64,000 nt of DNA from Sphingomonas sp. FARSPH (GCF_003355005.1 NZ_CP029985.1:1417001-1481000); one strand, 5' to 3'. Numbered from the stretch's first letter, positions 8,289-16,439 are shown. The notes: a model not told the origin generated them from the sequence alone. Program-made: numbers and translations.

Positions 8289-9695
8289 TCAACTGCCCAA
8301 CCCCCACAAGGTCGCAAGGCCGAGGAAGGAGAAGAAGCCCATGACGTCAGTCGCCGTGGTCACGAACACCGCGGAGGACACGGCGGGATCGACGTTCGCC
8401 TTGTCGAGCGCGACGGGAACGACGACGCCGACGATCCCGGCGACGAGGCTGTTGATCATCATCGCGAGCGCGAAGACGAGCGACAGTTGCGCGTTGCCGA
8501 GGATGACGTAGCTGCCGAGCGCACCGACCAGGCCGAGCGCGACGCCGTTGCACAAGGCGATGCGGAATTCGCGCACCAGCATGCGCAGCGTGTTGGAACT
8601 GGTCAGCTGGTTGGTGGCGAGCGCGCGCACCACCACCGCCAGCGTCTGCGTCCCGGCATTGCCGCCGAGCGCAGAGACGATCGGCATCAGCGCGGCGAGC
8701 AGCGCGAAGCGGCCGATCTCGCCCTGGAACAGCCCGACGACGGACGCGGAGAGGATCGTCGCGCCGAGATTGACGACCAGCCAGGCGACGCGGCTCCTCA
8801 CGGTCAGCCGGATCGGCTCGTTGATGTCGCCTTCGCCCGCGCCCGACAGGCGCAGCGCGTCCTCGCCCGCCTCCTGCTGGATGATGTGGACGATGTCGTC
8901 GACGGTGATCATGCCGACCAGCCGCTCGTCGTCGTCCACCACCGCGGCCGAGATCAAAGCATATTTCTGGAAGCGGAGCGCGACCTCTTCCTGATCCATA
9001 TCGACCGGGATCAGCGTCTGTTCGCGCTTCATCACGTCCGACATGGCGATGCCGCGCGGCGTGCGCAGGATCCACGACAATTGGCAGGTGCCGACGGGGT
9101 GATGGCCGGCATCGACGACGAAGATTTCCCAGAAATCGGTCGTCAGTTCCTCGTGGCTGCGCAGGAAATCGATGACGTCGCCGACGGTCCAATGCTCGGG
9201 CACCGCGATCAGCTCGCGCTGCATCAGGCGGCCGGCGGACTCCTCGGGGTAGGACAAAGCCTCCTCGATCGCGGCGCGATCGTCGGGGTCGAGCGCGCGC
9301 AGCACGGCGCGCTGCTCGTCCTCGTCCATATCCTCGATGATCGCGACCGCGTCGTCGGTGTCGAGCGCCGCGGCGATGTCCGCGACCTGATGCGGCTCGA
9401 GCGCATCGATCAGCGTCTCGCGGACGTAATCGTTCATCTCGGCGAAGACGTCGCCGTTCAGCTGGTCGGCGACCGCGCGCGCGAGGGGGCCGCGATCCTC
9501 CTCCGGCACGATCTCGAAAAGGTCGGCGAGGTCGGCGGGGTGGAGCGGCTCGACGAGCTCGCGCGCTTCCTCGTCGTTATGCTCGCGCACCGCCTCGAGC
9601 ACCGCATCGACGAATTCGGGACGCAGCCGGTCGTCCTCGTCGAGTTCGGTCTCGCCGTCCTCGTCGATCACCTCGGGAAGTTCGTGCTCGCTCAT
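8289..9695 (-). CDS. mgtE: Magnesium transporter MgtE
   Basis: A 468-residue Mg2+ channel/transporter of the inner membrane. Layout: acidic N-terminus (ELPEVIDEDGETELDEDD), MgtE N domain (about 35-135, LHPADLADLFE), tandem CBS domains (about 140-270, with ITVDDIVHIIQQEA) that sense cytoplasmic Mg2+, then five membrane helices (about 290-468). The pore-helix signature ALMPIVSALGGNAGTQTL is intact. A GGGAGG lies 6 bases before the ATG at 9695. The DUF1489 gene follows with a 19-base gap. The acidic N-terminus is slightly longer than in Thermus MgtE. Confidence 0.95.
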   Translation of the reverse strand: MSEHELPEVIDEDGETELDEDDRLRPEFVDAVLEAVREHNDEEARELVEPLHPADLADLFEIVPEEDRGPLARAVADQLNGDVFAEMNDYVRETLIDALEPHQVADIAAALDTDDAVAIIEDMDEDEQRAVLRALDPDDRAAIEEALSYPEESAGRLMQRELIAVPEHWTVGDVIDFLRSHEELTTDFWEIFVVDAGHHPVGTCQLSWILRTPRGIAMSDVMKREQTLIPVDMDQEEVALRFQKYALISAAVVDDDERLVGMITVDDIVHIIQQEAGEDALRLSGAGEGDINEPIRLTVRSRVAWLVVNLGATILSASVVGLFQGEIGRFALLAALMPIVSALGGNAGTQTLAVVVRALATNQLTSSNTLRMLVREFRIALCNGVALGLVGALGSYVILGNAQLSLVFALAMMINSLVAGIVGVVVPVALDKANVDPAVSSAVFVTTATDVMGFFSFLGLATLWGLGS

Positions 9696-9804
9696 CGCCG
9701 CCTCCCTTCCGGTTCGCGCGCGGCCGGCCTTACCCGCACGTTTCGCCATTTGCCAGCGGGACGAAGCGACACTACCTGCCCGCCAGCAACAAGAGGAGCC
9801 GATC

Positions 9805-10266
9805 ATGGCCGACACCGATTATCAGACGCTGACGCTCACCCTCGAAGGGGGCGACGTCACGATCCGCCTACGTCCCGATCTCGCGCCGAACCACGTTGCG
9901 CGCATCGCCGAGCTCGCCAACGAGGGCTTCTACGACGGTGTGCCCTTCCACCGCGTCATCCCCGGCTTCATGGCGCAGGGCGGCGACGGCGGGAACCACA
10001 ATGGCACGGGCGGGTCGACCAAGCCCAACCTGAAGCAGGAATTCAACAAGGAGCCGCACGTGCGCGGCGTCTGCTCGATGGCGCGGACGATGGACCCGAA
10101 CTCGGCGAACAGCCAGTTCTTCATCTGCTTCGACGATGCGCGCTTCCTCGACGGCCAGTACACCGTCTGGGGCGAAGTGACCGACGGCATGGACCTCATC
10201 GACGCGCTGCCGAAGGGCGAGCCGCCCGCGAACCCCGGCAAGATCGTCACGGCGCGCGCCGCCTGA
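9805..10266 (+). CDS. Peptidyl-prolyl cis-trans isomerase, cyclophilin type
   Basis: A 153-residue single-domain cyclophilin that catalyses proline isomerisation. There is no signal peptide, so it is cytoplasmic (PpiB-like). Motifs include FYDGVPFHRVIPGFMAQGGD (the active-site FHRVIPGFMxQGGD), MARTMDPNSANSQFFI and GEVTDGMDLIDALP, which cover the Arg, Phe, Met and Gln of the catalytic pocket. An AGAGGAG ribosome-binding site lies 7 bases before the ATG. It faces the Flp pilin gene tail to tail across a strong hairpin. Confidence 0.93.
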   Translation: MADTDYQTLTLTLEGGDVTIRLRPDLAPNHVARIAELANEGFYDGVPFHRVIPGFMAQGGDGGNHNGTGGSTKPNLKQEFNKEPHVRGVCSMARTMDPNSANSQFFICFDDARFLDGQYTVWGEVTDGMDLIDALPKGEPPANPGKIVTARAA

Positions 10267-10272
10267 CGGCCG

Positions 10273-10304
10273 GCGGCGGACCGGCATCGCATCCGGTCCG
10301 CCGC
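10273..10304. terminator. Bidirectional hairpin between cyclophilin and flp
   Basis: Perfect 12-bp stem (10273-10284 with 10293-10304, loop CATCGCAT) between two convergent stop codons. No T tract on either side; called from position and stem strength. Confidence 0.55.
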
Positions 10305-10310
10305 ATCCGG

Positions 10311-10478
10311 TCAGCTGACCTTCATGTTCGACGACACGTTGCTGAACGTCATCTGCAACTTGCCGCCCAGGCCCTTCATCGCGGCGATCGCGGCGACCGC
10401 GATCAACGCCGCGATCAGCCCGTATTCGATCGCGGTCGCGCCGCGGCGATCGCGCCGCAGCCGGTGGAATGGCGTCAT
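10311..10478 (-). CDS. Flp family type IVb pilin
   Basis: A 55-residue Flp/Fap-type prepilin, major subunit of Tad pili. The leader MTPFHRLRRDRRG ends at the prepilin cleavage site, followed by ATAIEYGLIAALIAVAAIAA, with the Glu at position +5 and Tyr at +6 of the mature protein that define the Flp family. The processed protein would be about 42 residues. A GGGAGA ribosome-binding site precedes the ATG. No tad/cpa/rcp assembly genes are nearby, so assembly would depend on a locus elsewhere. The upstream intergenic stretch to the LysR gene is short (59 bases). Confidence 0.92.
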   Translation of the reverse strand: MTPFHRLRRDRRGATAIEYGLIAALIAVAAIAAMKGLGGKLQMTFSNVSSNMKVS

Positions 10479-10537
10479 CGTTTTTCTCCCGTTTTTTTGA
10501 CGCGCGCCATTGGCACGGGGACTGGTTGACGGGCGGT

Positions 10538-11446
10538 TTACGCCGCCGCGCGATCGCCTTTGCTGTCCTCGCCCAAAGTGCGGATCAGCCAGTCGTGGAA
10601 CAGTTTCACCGGGCGCTGCTGCAACGCGCGCGGGCGGCACACGAACCAGTGGCTGTACGGGCTGTCGACCTCGATATCGAACAGCCTGACGAGACGCGGG
10701 TCTTTCGCATTTTCGAAATGGCTCGCGTGCATGAAGGCGACGCCCAGCCCCTGCGCCGCCGCCTCCAGCATCAGCACGCCCGAATCGAAATAATCGGTGG
10801 CGAGCGGTTCGACGTCACCAAGGCCGATGGCGTCGCGCCAGGCGGAAATCGTGTCGGGCATCTCGCGATGGATCAACGCGGTCAGCCGCGACAATTGCTC
10901 GGGCCGCGTGACCGGATCGGGGCCGTCCAGCAGCGTCCGCGCGCCGATGACATAGACGGAGTTGCGGTCGAGCCGCTTGGCATAGAGCGACGGGTCGACC
11001 TCGCGCGCCAGCGCGACGACCGCATCGAGCCCTTCGCCCAGCCGCACGACGCCGTGGCCCGCGGTGTCGATGTCGAGATGCAGTTCGGGATGCTCGTGGC
11101 GCAGCTTGCCGAGGTGCGGGAACAGCCGCTGCGATGCGAACAGCGGCAGCACGCCGAGACGCACGCGCAGCACCTCCACCGTCCCGGTCAGCGATTCGAC
11201 CGCGTCCGACAGCGAATCGAGCAACGGCGCGAGTTGCGCGAGCAGCCGTTCGCCATCGACGTTGAGGATCATCGCCTGGTGCCGCCGCTCGAACAGCGGG
11301 CGGTCGACGAACCGTTCGAGCGACTGGACGCGGCGGCTGAGCGCCGGTGCCGAGAGCGCGAGTTCGGCGGCGGCGGCCTTCACCGATCCCAATCGTGCGA
11401 CCTGCACGAACGCCTCGATCGCGCCAAGCGGCGGCAGCCTGCGCAT
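10538..11446 (-). CDS. LysR family transcriptional regulator (GcvA-like)
   Basis: A 302-residue LysR-type regulator. The N-terminal winged HTH (about 1-65) reads LPPLGAIEAFVQVARLGSVK...LSAPALSRRVQSLERFV, close to the GcvA subgroup (LPPLxALxAFE). The remainder is the periplasmic-binding-fold effector domain. AGGGATC precedes the ATG at 11446. It is divergent from a plus-strand unit that starts with a putative small ORF and continues with the CDC48 gene, the layout in which LysR regulators often control their neighbour. Effector and target are unknown. Confidence 0.88.
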   Translation of the reverse strand: MRRLPPLGAIEAFVQVARLGSVKAAAAELALSAPALSRRVQSLERFVDRPLFERRHQAMILNVDGERLLAQLAPLLDSLSDAVESLTGTVEVLRVRLGVLPLFASQRLFPHLGKLRHEHPELHLDIDTAGHGVVRLGEGLDAVVALAREVDPSLYAKRLDRNSVYVIGARTLLDGPDPVTRPEQLSRLTALIHREMPDTISAWRDAIGLGDVEPLATDYFDSGVLMLEAAAQGLGVAFMHASHFENAKDPRLVRLFDIEVDSPYSHWFVCRPRALQQRPVKLFHDWLIRTLGEDSKGDRAAA

Positions 11447-11552
11447 GATCCCTTAACCCTCTTGCCAGGTCGGTGGAACGACCGATCGCACCATCAAGTC
11501 AACGACGGTTGCAACTTCTGCAATCATAACCTGCGCTCTTCGCACTTGCAAC

Positions 11553-11603
11553 ATGATCCACATCGAAGCAAACGGATCGGGCCTTTCAGGCATCCTCTCC
11601 TAA
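11553..11603 (+). CDS. Candidate 16-residue leader peptide or sRNA-internal ORF
   Basis: ATG at 11553 opens MIHIEANGSGLSGILS, stopping at TAA 11601-11603, 10 bases before a textbook intrinsic terminator. There is no clear ribosome-binding site. The CATCCTCTCC near its end resembles an anti-Shine-Dalgarno loop, so the transcript may act as a small RNA and not as a message. Placed in the 295-base space between the LysR and CDC48 genes. Coding status is uncertain. Confidence 0.3.
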   Translation: MIHIEANGSGLSGILS

Positions 11604-11613
11604 AAACTTTCAC

Positions 11614-11646
11614 GGGCCGCTCCTTCATGGACGCGGCCCTTTTTTT
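11614..11646 (+). terminator. Rho-independent terminator upstream of CDC48 gene
   Basis: GGGCCGC (11614-11620), a 12-base loop, GCGGCCC (11633-11639), then seven T residues (11640-11646). It points along the plus strand but no plus-strand gene precedes it, so it must end a short transcript or attenuate the CDC48 message that starts 96 bases further on. Confidence 0.85.
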
Positions 11647-11741
11647 GTCCTCACGCGGTCGGCGCCGGGCTCGCATCGCAGGAACCGGCTTCCTACCTCG
11701 CGCGCTTCGAATTGCATTTTGAACGGCAAGAAGGACAGATC

Positions 11742-14015
11742 ATGGCCGATGGCGACGCCCCGCAGCGCAAGATCCAGGTCGCGAATGCGCGCCCGGAGGA
11801 TTCGGGCCGGGGTCTCGCGCACCTGCCGCGCAGCCTGATGGCGGCACTGGGCGTCGGCGAGGGCGACGTCATCGAGATCGTCGGCAAGCAATCGACGCCC
11901 GCACGTGCGGTCGGCCCCTATCCCGAGGACGAGGGCATCGACGTTCTGCGCATCGATGGGCTGCAGCGCGCCAACGCCGGCGTCGGTGCGGGGGATTTCG
12001 TCGAGGTGCGCCGCGTCGAATCGAAGCCCGCGACGCGCGTCGTCTTCGCACCGGCACAGCAGAATCTGCGACTTCAGGGGTCGGTACAGGCGCTGAAGCG
12101 CACCTTCTTCGGCCGCCCGCTCGCGCAGGGCGACATCGTCGCCACCGCCGGCCAGCAACGCGTCACCAACATGCCGCCGGGCGTGCAGCAATTCATGAAC
12201 GCGCCCGCCTATGCGCTGCAGGAAATCCGCCTCGCGGTCGTCTCGGCCAGCCCGAAGGGCGTCGTGCATATCGACGAGAATACCGAGGTGGAGTTGCGCC
12301 CCGAATATGAAGAGCCGCAGCAAGCGCGTCGTGCCGACGTCACCTATGACGACATCGGCGGCATGGCGACCACGATCGACCAGCTGCGCGAGATGGTCGA
12401 ACTGCCGCTGCGCTACCCCGAACTGTTCGAAAGGCTCGGCGTCGAGCCGCCCAAGGGTCTGCTGCTTTACGGCCCGCCGGGCACCGGCAAGACCCGCCTC
12501 GCCCGCGCGGTCGCGAACGAAAGCGACGCGCAATTCTTCCTGATCAACGGGCCGGAGATCATGGGTTCCGCCTATGGCGAATCGGAAGGGCGGCTGCGCG
12601 AGATTTTCGAGGAAGCGGCGAAGAGCGCGCCGTCGATCGTCTTCATCGACGAGATCGACTCGATCGCGCCCAAGCGCGGCAACGTGCAGGGCGAGGCGGA
12701 AAAGCGCGTCGTCGCGCAGTTGCTGACGCTGATGGACGGGCTGGAGGCGCGAGCCAATCTGGTCGTGATCGCCGCGACCAATCGGCCGGAGGCGATCGAC
12801 GAGGCGCTGCGCCGGCCCGGCCGGTTCGATCGCGAGATCGTCGTCGGCGTGCCCGACGAACGTGGCCGGCGCGAAATTCTGGGCATCCACACCCGCGGCA
12901 TGCCGTTGGCGGAGGGCGTCGACCTCGCCGAACTGTCGCGCACGACCTACGGTTTCGTCGGTGCCGACCTCGCCGCGCTGACGCGCGAGGCGGCGATCGA
13001 AGCGGTGCGCCGAATCATGCCCAGGCTGAACCTCGAGGAGCGGACGATCCCCGCCGAGGTGCTCGACACGCTGTCGGTGACGCGCGACGACTTCCTCGAG
13101 GCGCTGAAGCGCGTCCAGCCGAGCGCGATGCGTGAAGTGATGGTCGAGGCGCCGCGCGTCCGCTGGGAGGATGTCGGCGGCCTCGACAAGGCGCAGGAGC
13201 GGCTGAAGGAGGGCGTCGAACTGCCGCTCAGAAACCCCGACGCGTTCCGGCGGCTCGGCATCCGTCCCGCCAAGGGCTTCCTGCTTTACGGCCCGCCGGG
13301 CACGGGCAAGACGTTGCTGGCGAAGGCGGTCGCGCGCGAGGCGGAGGCGAACTTCATCGCCACCAAGTCGAGCGATCTGCTGAGCAAATGGTATGGCGAG
13401 AGCGAACAGCAGATCAGCCGGCTGTTCGCGCGCGCGCGCCAGGTCGCGCCGACCGTGATCTTTATCGACGAGCTCGACAGCCTCGTCCCCGCGCGCGGCG
13501 GCGGGCTGGGCGAGCCGCAGGTGACCGAGCGCGTCGTCAACACGATCCTCGCCGAGATGGACGGGCTGGAGGAACTGCAGTCCGTCGTCGTGATCGGGGC
13601 CACCAATCGGCCCAATCTCGTCGATCCTGCGCTGCTGCGGCCCGGCCGCTTCGACGAGCTGATCTACGTCGGCGTGCCCGACATGGAAGGCCGGCGACGG
13701 ATTCTTGCGATCCAGACCGGCAAGATGCCGCTCGCGGCTGACGTAGACCTCGACGTGATCGCGGCGCGGACGGATCGGTTCACCGGTGCGGACCTCGAGG
13801 ATGTCGTGCGCCGCGCCGGCCTGATCGCGCTGCGCCGCTCGGTGAGTGCACAGGAAGTCTATATGAGCGACTTCGAGGACGCACTGGGCGAGGCGCGGGC
13901 CAGCGTCACGCCGGAGATGGAGAAGGATTACGAACAGATCGCCGCGCGGCTGAAGCAGGACGCGGCGGCGATCCAGCCGATCGGCTTCGCGATGCCTGCG
14001 CGCAAGGCGCCATAG
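11742..14015 (+). CDS. CDC48/p97-type AAA+ ATPase
   Basis: A 757-residue double-ring AAA+ unfoldase of the CDC48/VAT family. N domain about 1-185: double-psi barrel (QVANARPEDSGRGLAHLPR) and the following barrel. D1 about 200-440: Walker A GPPGTGKTRL, Walker B IVFIDEIDSIAP. D2 about 475-715: Walker A GPPGTGKTLL, Walker B VIFIDELDSLVP, arginine-finger context NRPNLVDPALLRPGRFD. Both rings look catalytically complete. The C-terminal tail lacks the eukaryotic HbYX-type ending. Start ATG 11742 has AAGGA 6 bases upstream. Its stop lies 2 bases from the convergent MFS stop. The substrate and adaptor in bacteria are unknown. Confidence 0.93.
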   Translation: MADGDAPQRKIQVANARPEDSGRGLAHLPRSLMAALGVGEGDVIEIVGKQSTPARAVGPYPEDEGIDVLRIDGLQRANAGVGAGDFVEVRRVESKPATRVVFAPAQQNLRLQGSVQALKRTFFGRPLAQGDIVATAGQQRVTNMPPGVQQFMNAPAYALQEIRLAVVSASPKGVVHIDENTEVELRPEYEEPQQARRADVTYDDIGGMATTIDQLREMVELPLRYPELFERLGVEPPKGLLLYGPPGTGKTRLARAVANESDAQFFLINGPEIMGSAYGESEGRLREIFEEAAKSAPSIVFIDEIDSIAPKRGNVQGEAEKRVVAQLLTLMDGLEARANLVVIAATNRPEAIDEALRRPGRFDREIVVGVPDERGRREILGIHTRGMPLAEGVDLAELSRTTYGFVGADLAALTREAAIEAVRRIMPRLNLEERTIPAEVLDTLSVTRDDFLEALKRVQPSAMREVMVEAPRVRWEDVGGLDKAQERLKEGVELPLRNPDAFRRLGIRPAKGFLLYGPPGTGKTLLAKAVAREAEANFIATKSSDLLSKWYGESEQQISRLFARARQVAPTVIFIDELDSLVPARGGGLGEPQVTERVVNTILAEMDGLEELQSVVVIGATNRPNLVDPALLRPGRFDELIYVGVPDMEGRRRILAIQTGKMPLAADVDLDVIAARTDRFTGADLEDVVRRAGLIALRRSVSAQEVYMSDFEDALGEARASVTPEMEKDYEQIAARLKQDAAAIQPIGFAMPARKAP

Positions 14016-14017
14016 CG

Positions 14018-15301
14018 TCAGCGTAGCGCGCGCATGCCGTAGGCGGCGAGCAGGACCAGCGCACCCGCGACGACCAGATACGGCGCCGGGTGCGCCAGTT
14101 CGTAGAGGCCGATGCCGATCGAGGGGCCCAGCACGAAACTGGCGCCGTTGACGCTCGTCACCTTGCCCGCGACCGCGCCTTGCGCGGCGGGGCCGACCGC
14201 GAGGCTCGCGCCGGCGGTGAAGCCCGGCCGGGTGAAGCCGAAGCCGAGATTGGCGAGCGCATAAGCGGTGGCGATGCCGTAGAGCGAGGTGGCGATGCCG
14301 GTCAGCGCGCATCCTGCCGCGGCGAGCATTGCGCCGATCAGCACCAGCCGCCGCGGGCTGAGCCCGAGCAGCGGGATGACGCCCCATTGCACCAGCAACG
14401 CCGCGCCCGCGCCCATCATCAGCACGATCCCCGTCGGCGCCAGCGCGGCGGCGGGCGCGAGGTGCAGGCGGTCGATGACGAGAAAGCCGATCACCTGGCT
14501 CGCCACCGCCTGCGCATGGCCGGCGACGAGGCCCGCGATCATCCAGCCGCGCACGCGCGGGTCTGCGAAGCGTACCGTCTCGGCATGCGGCTGCGTCGCC
14601 GCGGCGACGCTCGCGCCCGTCGGCGCACCGCCGATCGAGGGATAGGCGGACGATACGCCGTGCCCGGGATGCGCGCCGAGCCGGTCGTCGGGCAGGATCG
14701 CGCGGACCGCCAGCGCGACCGCGATGCCGAAGCCCGCAAAGACGAAGGCGGGGCCCGCCAGCCCGATCTCCACCCCGCCGACCCGGCCGAGCAGCAGATA
14801 GGGCGCGATCGCCGGTCCCAGGATCGTACCGAGCCCGAAGGCGGAGGCGAGCAGGGTCAGCGCCCGCGTCCGCTCCTCGCGCCCCGTCTCGCCCGCGACC
14901 AGCGCCTGCACCGCCGGCGGCGCGGCCGATCCGCAACTGCCGTAGATCAGCCGGCCGGCGATGAAGAGTCCGAACGCCGCCGTGCCGCCGATCCAGCCGT
15001 TGATGCCGGCCGCAAGGAAGCTGCCGCACAGCAACAGCGATATCGCGAAGCCGGCGAGCCCGGTAAGGATCATCGCGCGCCGTCCGTGCCGATCCGATCG
15101 CGCCGCCCAGAACGGCGCGGCGATCACCCATAGCAGCGCCGATACCGAAAAGGCCGCCGCCACCGCCTGGTCCGCGACGCCAAGCGCGCGCCCCAGCGCG
15201 GGCAGCACCGATTGCAAGGCGGTATTGCCCGCCGCGATCGTCAGCATCACGACGAACAGCAGCGCAAAACGGCGGTCGGCTGCGCTGACGGCGCGGCTCA
15301 C
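14018..15301 (-). CDS. MFS transporter
   Basis: A 427-residue major facilitator superfamily exporter with about 12 membrane helices. The loop between helices 2 and 3 has the MFS motif as AARSDRHGRRAMI. Helices 4-5 contain FIAGRLIYGSCGSAAPPAVQAL and FGLGTILGPAIAPYLL, similar to TetA/DHA1-type drug:H+ antiporters. The start is GTG at 15301 and overlaps the stop of the upstream monooxygenase gene (GTGA), so the two are translationally coupled. Substrate unknown; coupling to a quinol-monooxygenase-like protein suggests a small aromatic or antibiotic-like compound (inference). Confidence 0.85.
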   Translation of the reverse strand: MSRAVSAADRRFALLFVVMLTIAAGNTALQSVLPALGRALGVADQAVAAAFSVSALLWVIAAPFWAARSDRHGRRAMILTGLAGFAISLLLCGSFLAAGINGWIGGTAAFGLFIAGRLIYGSCGSAAPPAVQALVAGETGREERTRALTLLASAFGLGTILGPAIAPYLLLGRVGGVEIGLAGPAFVFAGFGIAVALAVRAILPDDRLGAHPGHGVSSAYPSIGGAPTGASVAAATQPHAETVRFADPRVRGWMIAGLVAGHAQAVASQVIGFLVIDRLHLAPAAALAPTGIVLMMGAGAALLVQWGVIPLLGLSPRRLVLIGAMLAAAGCALTGIATSLYGIATAYALANLGFGFTRPGFTAGASLAVGPAAQGAVAGKVTSVNGASFVLGPSIGIGLYELAHPAPYLVVAGALVLLAAYGMRALR

Positions 15302-15621
15302 GCGCGCCGCCAGCGGTAATCGCGCGTCACCGCGGCGACGGTGACGGTGTAATCCTCATACCAAAGCTCGCGCCCGAGCGCGCGGATCGCCGCATGATCG
15401 GGATGGTGGCGCCACGCGATCGCCGCCGCCTCGTCCGCCCAATAGCTGACGGTGATGCCATATCCATCGGGTCCGCGCACGCTGTCCACGCCGCGATAGC
15501 CGGGCTGTCGCGCGGCGAGCGCGTCCATCCGCGCCGCCGCCGCGTCATAGCCGTCCGCATCCGCGTCCGTCCGCCGCGACGTGAAGATCACCGCCACCTG
15601 CCCGCGCCGCTCGCCGTCCAT
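15298..15621 (-). CDS. Antibiotic biosynthesis monooxygenase (ABM) domain protein
   Basis: A 107-residue ferredoxin-like ABM-domain protein. It has the typical flow: VAVIFTSRRT, ARMDALAARQPGYRGVDSVRGPDGYGITVSYWADEAAAIAWRHHPDHAAIRALGRELWYEDYTVTVAAV. Proteins with this YW-D...W..H..H pattern include heme- or cofactor-free monooxygenases and YciI/YgiN-like enzymes, as well as uncharacterised stress proteins. The start at 15621 is chosen because only this ATG is in frame. Its stop overlaps the GTG start of the MFS gene. Confidence 0.8.
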   Translation of the reverse strand: MDGERRGQVAVIFTSRRTDADADGYDAAAARMDALAARQPGYRGVDSVRGPDGYGITVSYWADEAAAIAWRHHPDHAAIRALGRELWYEDYTVTVAAVTRDYRWRRA

Positions 15622-15707
15622 CCATCCCCCGGCGTGTCCGCATCCGATCGCGCGACACGCGCCGGCACGTGTCGCGCAGCCCTTGCCGCCCCGCAACCCC
15701 GCATGCC

Positions 15708-15728
15708 ACCGGGCGAAACACGCCCGGT
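15708..15728. promoter_or_regulatory. Perfect dyad upstream of sigma-54 promoter
   Basis: ACCGGGCG-AAACA-CGCCCGGT, an 8-bp perfect inverted repeat centred about 50 bases upstream of the -24/-12 promoter of the methyltransferase gene. Its position suits a bacterial enhancer-binding protein or repressor site; the binding protein is not identifiable. Confidence 0.4.
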
Positions 15729-15765
15729 CGAGCAACCGTTGGTCTTGCAAGCTGTTTCACATTCG

Positions 15766-15780
15766 TGGCACGGGGATTGC
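15766..15780 (+). promoter_or_regulatory. Sigma-54 promoter of the methyltransferase gene
   Basis: TGGCACGGGGATTGC matches the RpoN consensus TGGCACG-N4-TTGC at every defined position, with GG and GC exactly 10 bases apart. The expected transcription start is about 15792, giving a 33-base leader that carries AAGGA 7 bases before the ATG at 15825. Confidence 0.75.
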
Positions 15781-15824
15781 CGTTGCGCGTCCTTTTCGGG
15801 ACAACCACGAGACCAAGGAAGACG

Positions 15825-16439
15825 ATGCCCAGTTCGACCACCGCCGCCCGGCGTTCGCGTTCCCGCCCGGCTGGCGTTCCCAGCCCCGTGGCGATGTTCT
15901 TCCAGGGTTTCCTGAAACATCCGGTGATGGTCGGCTCGATCATCCCGTCGTCGGACAAACTGATCCGCAAGATGCTGAAGCCGGTCGACTGGTCGGCGTG
16001 CAAGGTGTTCGTCGAATATGGGCCCGGCGTCGGCACCTTCTGCCGCCCGATCCTGGAGCGGATGGCGCCCGATGCGATCCTGATCGCGATCGACACCAAT
16101 CCGGATTTCATCAACTACCTGAACCACGTCATCACCGATTCCCGGTTCGTCGCGGTGCACGGTTCGGCGGCGGACGTCGAACAGATCGTCCGCGATCAGG
16201 GGCGCGAGCAGGCGGATTTCGTCCTGTCGGGCCTGCCTTTTTCCACGCTGCCCGCGGGCGTCGGCCCGGCGATCGCCGCCGCGACGCAGCGCGTCATCCG
16301 CCCGGGCGGCGCGTTCCTCGTCTATCAGTTCTCGCCGAAGGTGAAGGATTTCCTCACCCCGCACTTCCGCAACATCGACCACGACATGGAATGGTGGAAC
16401 GTGCCCCCCGCGCAGCTGTACTGGGCGTGGAAGGATTGA
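15825..16439 (+). CDS. SAM-dependent methyltransferase, PmtA-like phospholipid methyltransferase
   Basis: A 204-residue class I methyltransferase. After a basic N-terminus comes MFFQGFLKHPVMVGSIIPSS, matching the PmtA-type phosphatidylethanolamine N-methyltransferase opening. Motif I is FVEYGPGVGTF, the motif II acidic residue is in LIAIDTNPDF, and FVLSGLPFSTLPAG corresponds to the (D/S)GLP-F region shared with rRNA adenine dimethylases. It probably acts at the inner membrane, methylating phospholipid head groups towards phosphatidylcholine (family inference). The start has AAGGA in the right place. It is a single gene under a sigma-54-type promoter, unusual for a lipid enzyme. Confidence 0.8.
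   Translation: MPSSTTAARRSRSRPAGVPSPVAMFFQGFLKHPVMVGSIIPSSDKLIRKMLKPVDWSACKVFVEYGPGVGTFCRPILERMAPDAILIAIDTNPDFINYLNHVITDSRFVAVHGSAADVEQIVRDQGREQADFVLSGLPFSTLPAGVGPAIAAATQRVIRPGGAFLVYQFSPKVKDFLTPHFRNIDHDMEWWNVPPAQLYWAWKD

Noticed and set aside
10511..10525. TGGCACGGGGACTGG upstream of the LysR stop
   Set aside because: It looks like a -24/-12 promoter but GG and the expected GC are not correctly placed (GG at the -12 position), and no gene follows on that strand.
8268..10529. Plus-strand open frame of over 750 codons antisense to mgtE
   Set aside because: His/Arg/Asp-rich translation with no recognisable domains; arises from stop-codon scarcity in GC-rich DNA opposite mgtE.
11712..11741. TTG start adding ten residues to the CDC48 protein
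   Set aside because: ATG at 11742 has a proper ribosome-binding site and begins the conserved N domain.
11625..15131. Minus-strand open frame of over 1100 codons antisense to the CDC48 gene
   Set aside because: It is the mirror of a highly biased GC3 coding sequence; composition is Arg/Asp/Ala-rich without domains, and the CDC48 frame is beyond doubt.
15650..15677. GCGCGACACG...CGTGTCGCGC hairpin
   Set aside because: A good 10-bp stem, but without T run and lying upstream of both neighbouring genes; I cannot say whether it is an operator or chance.
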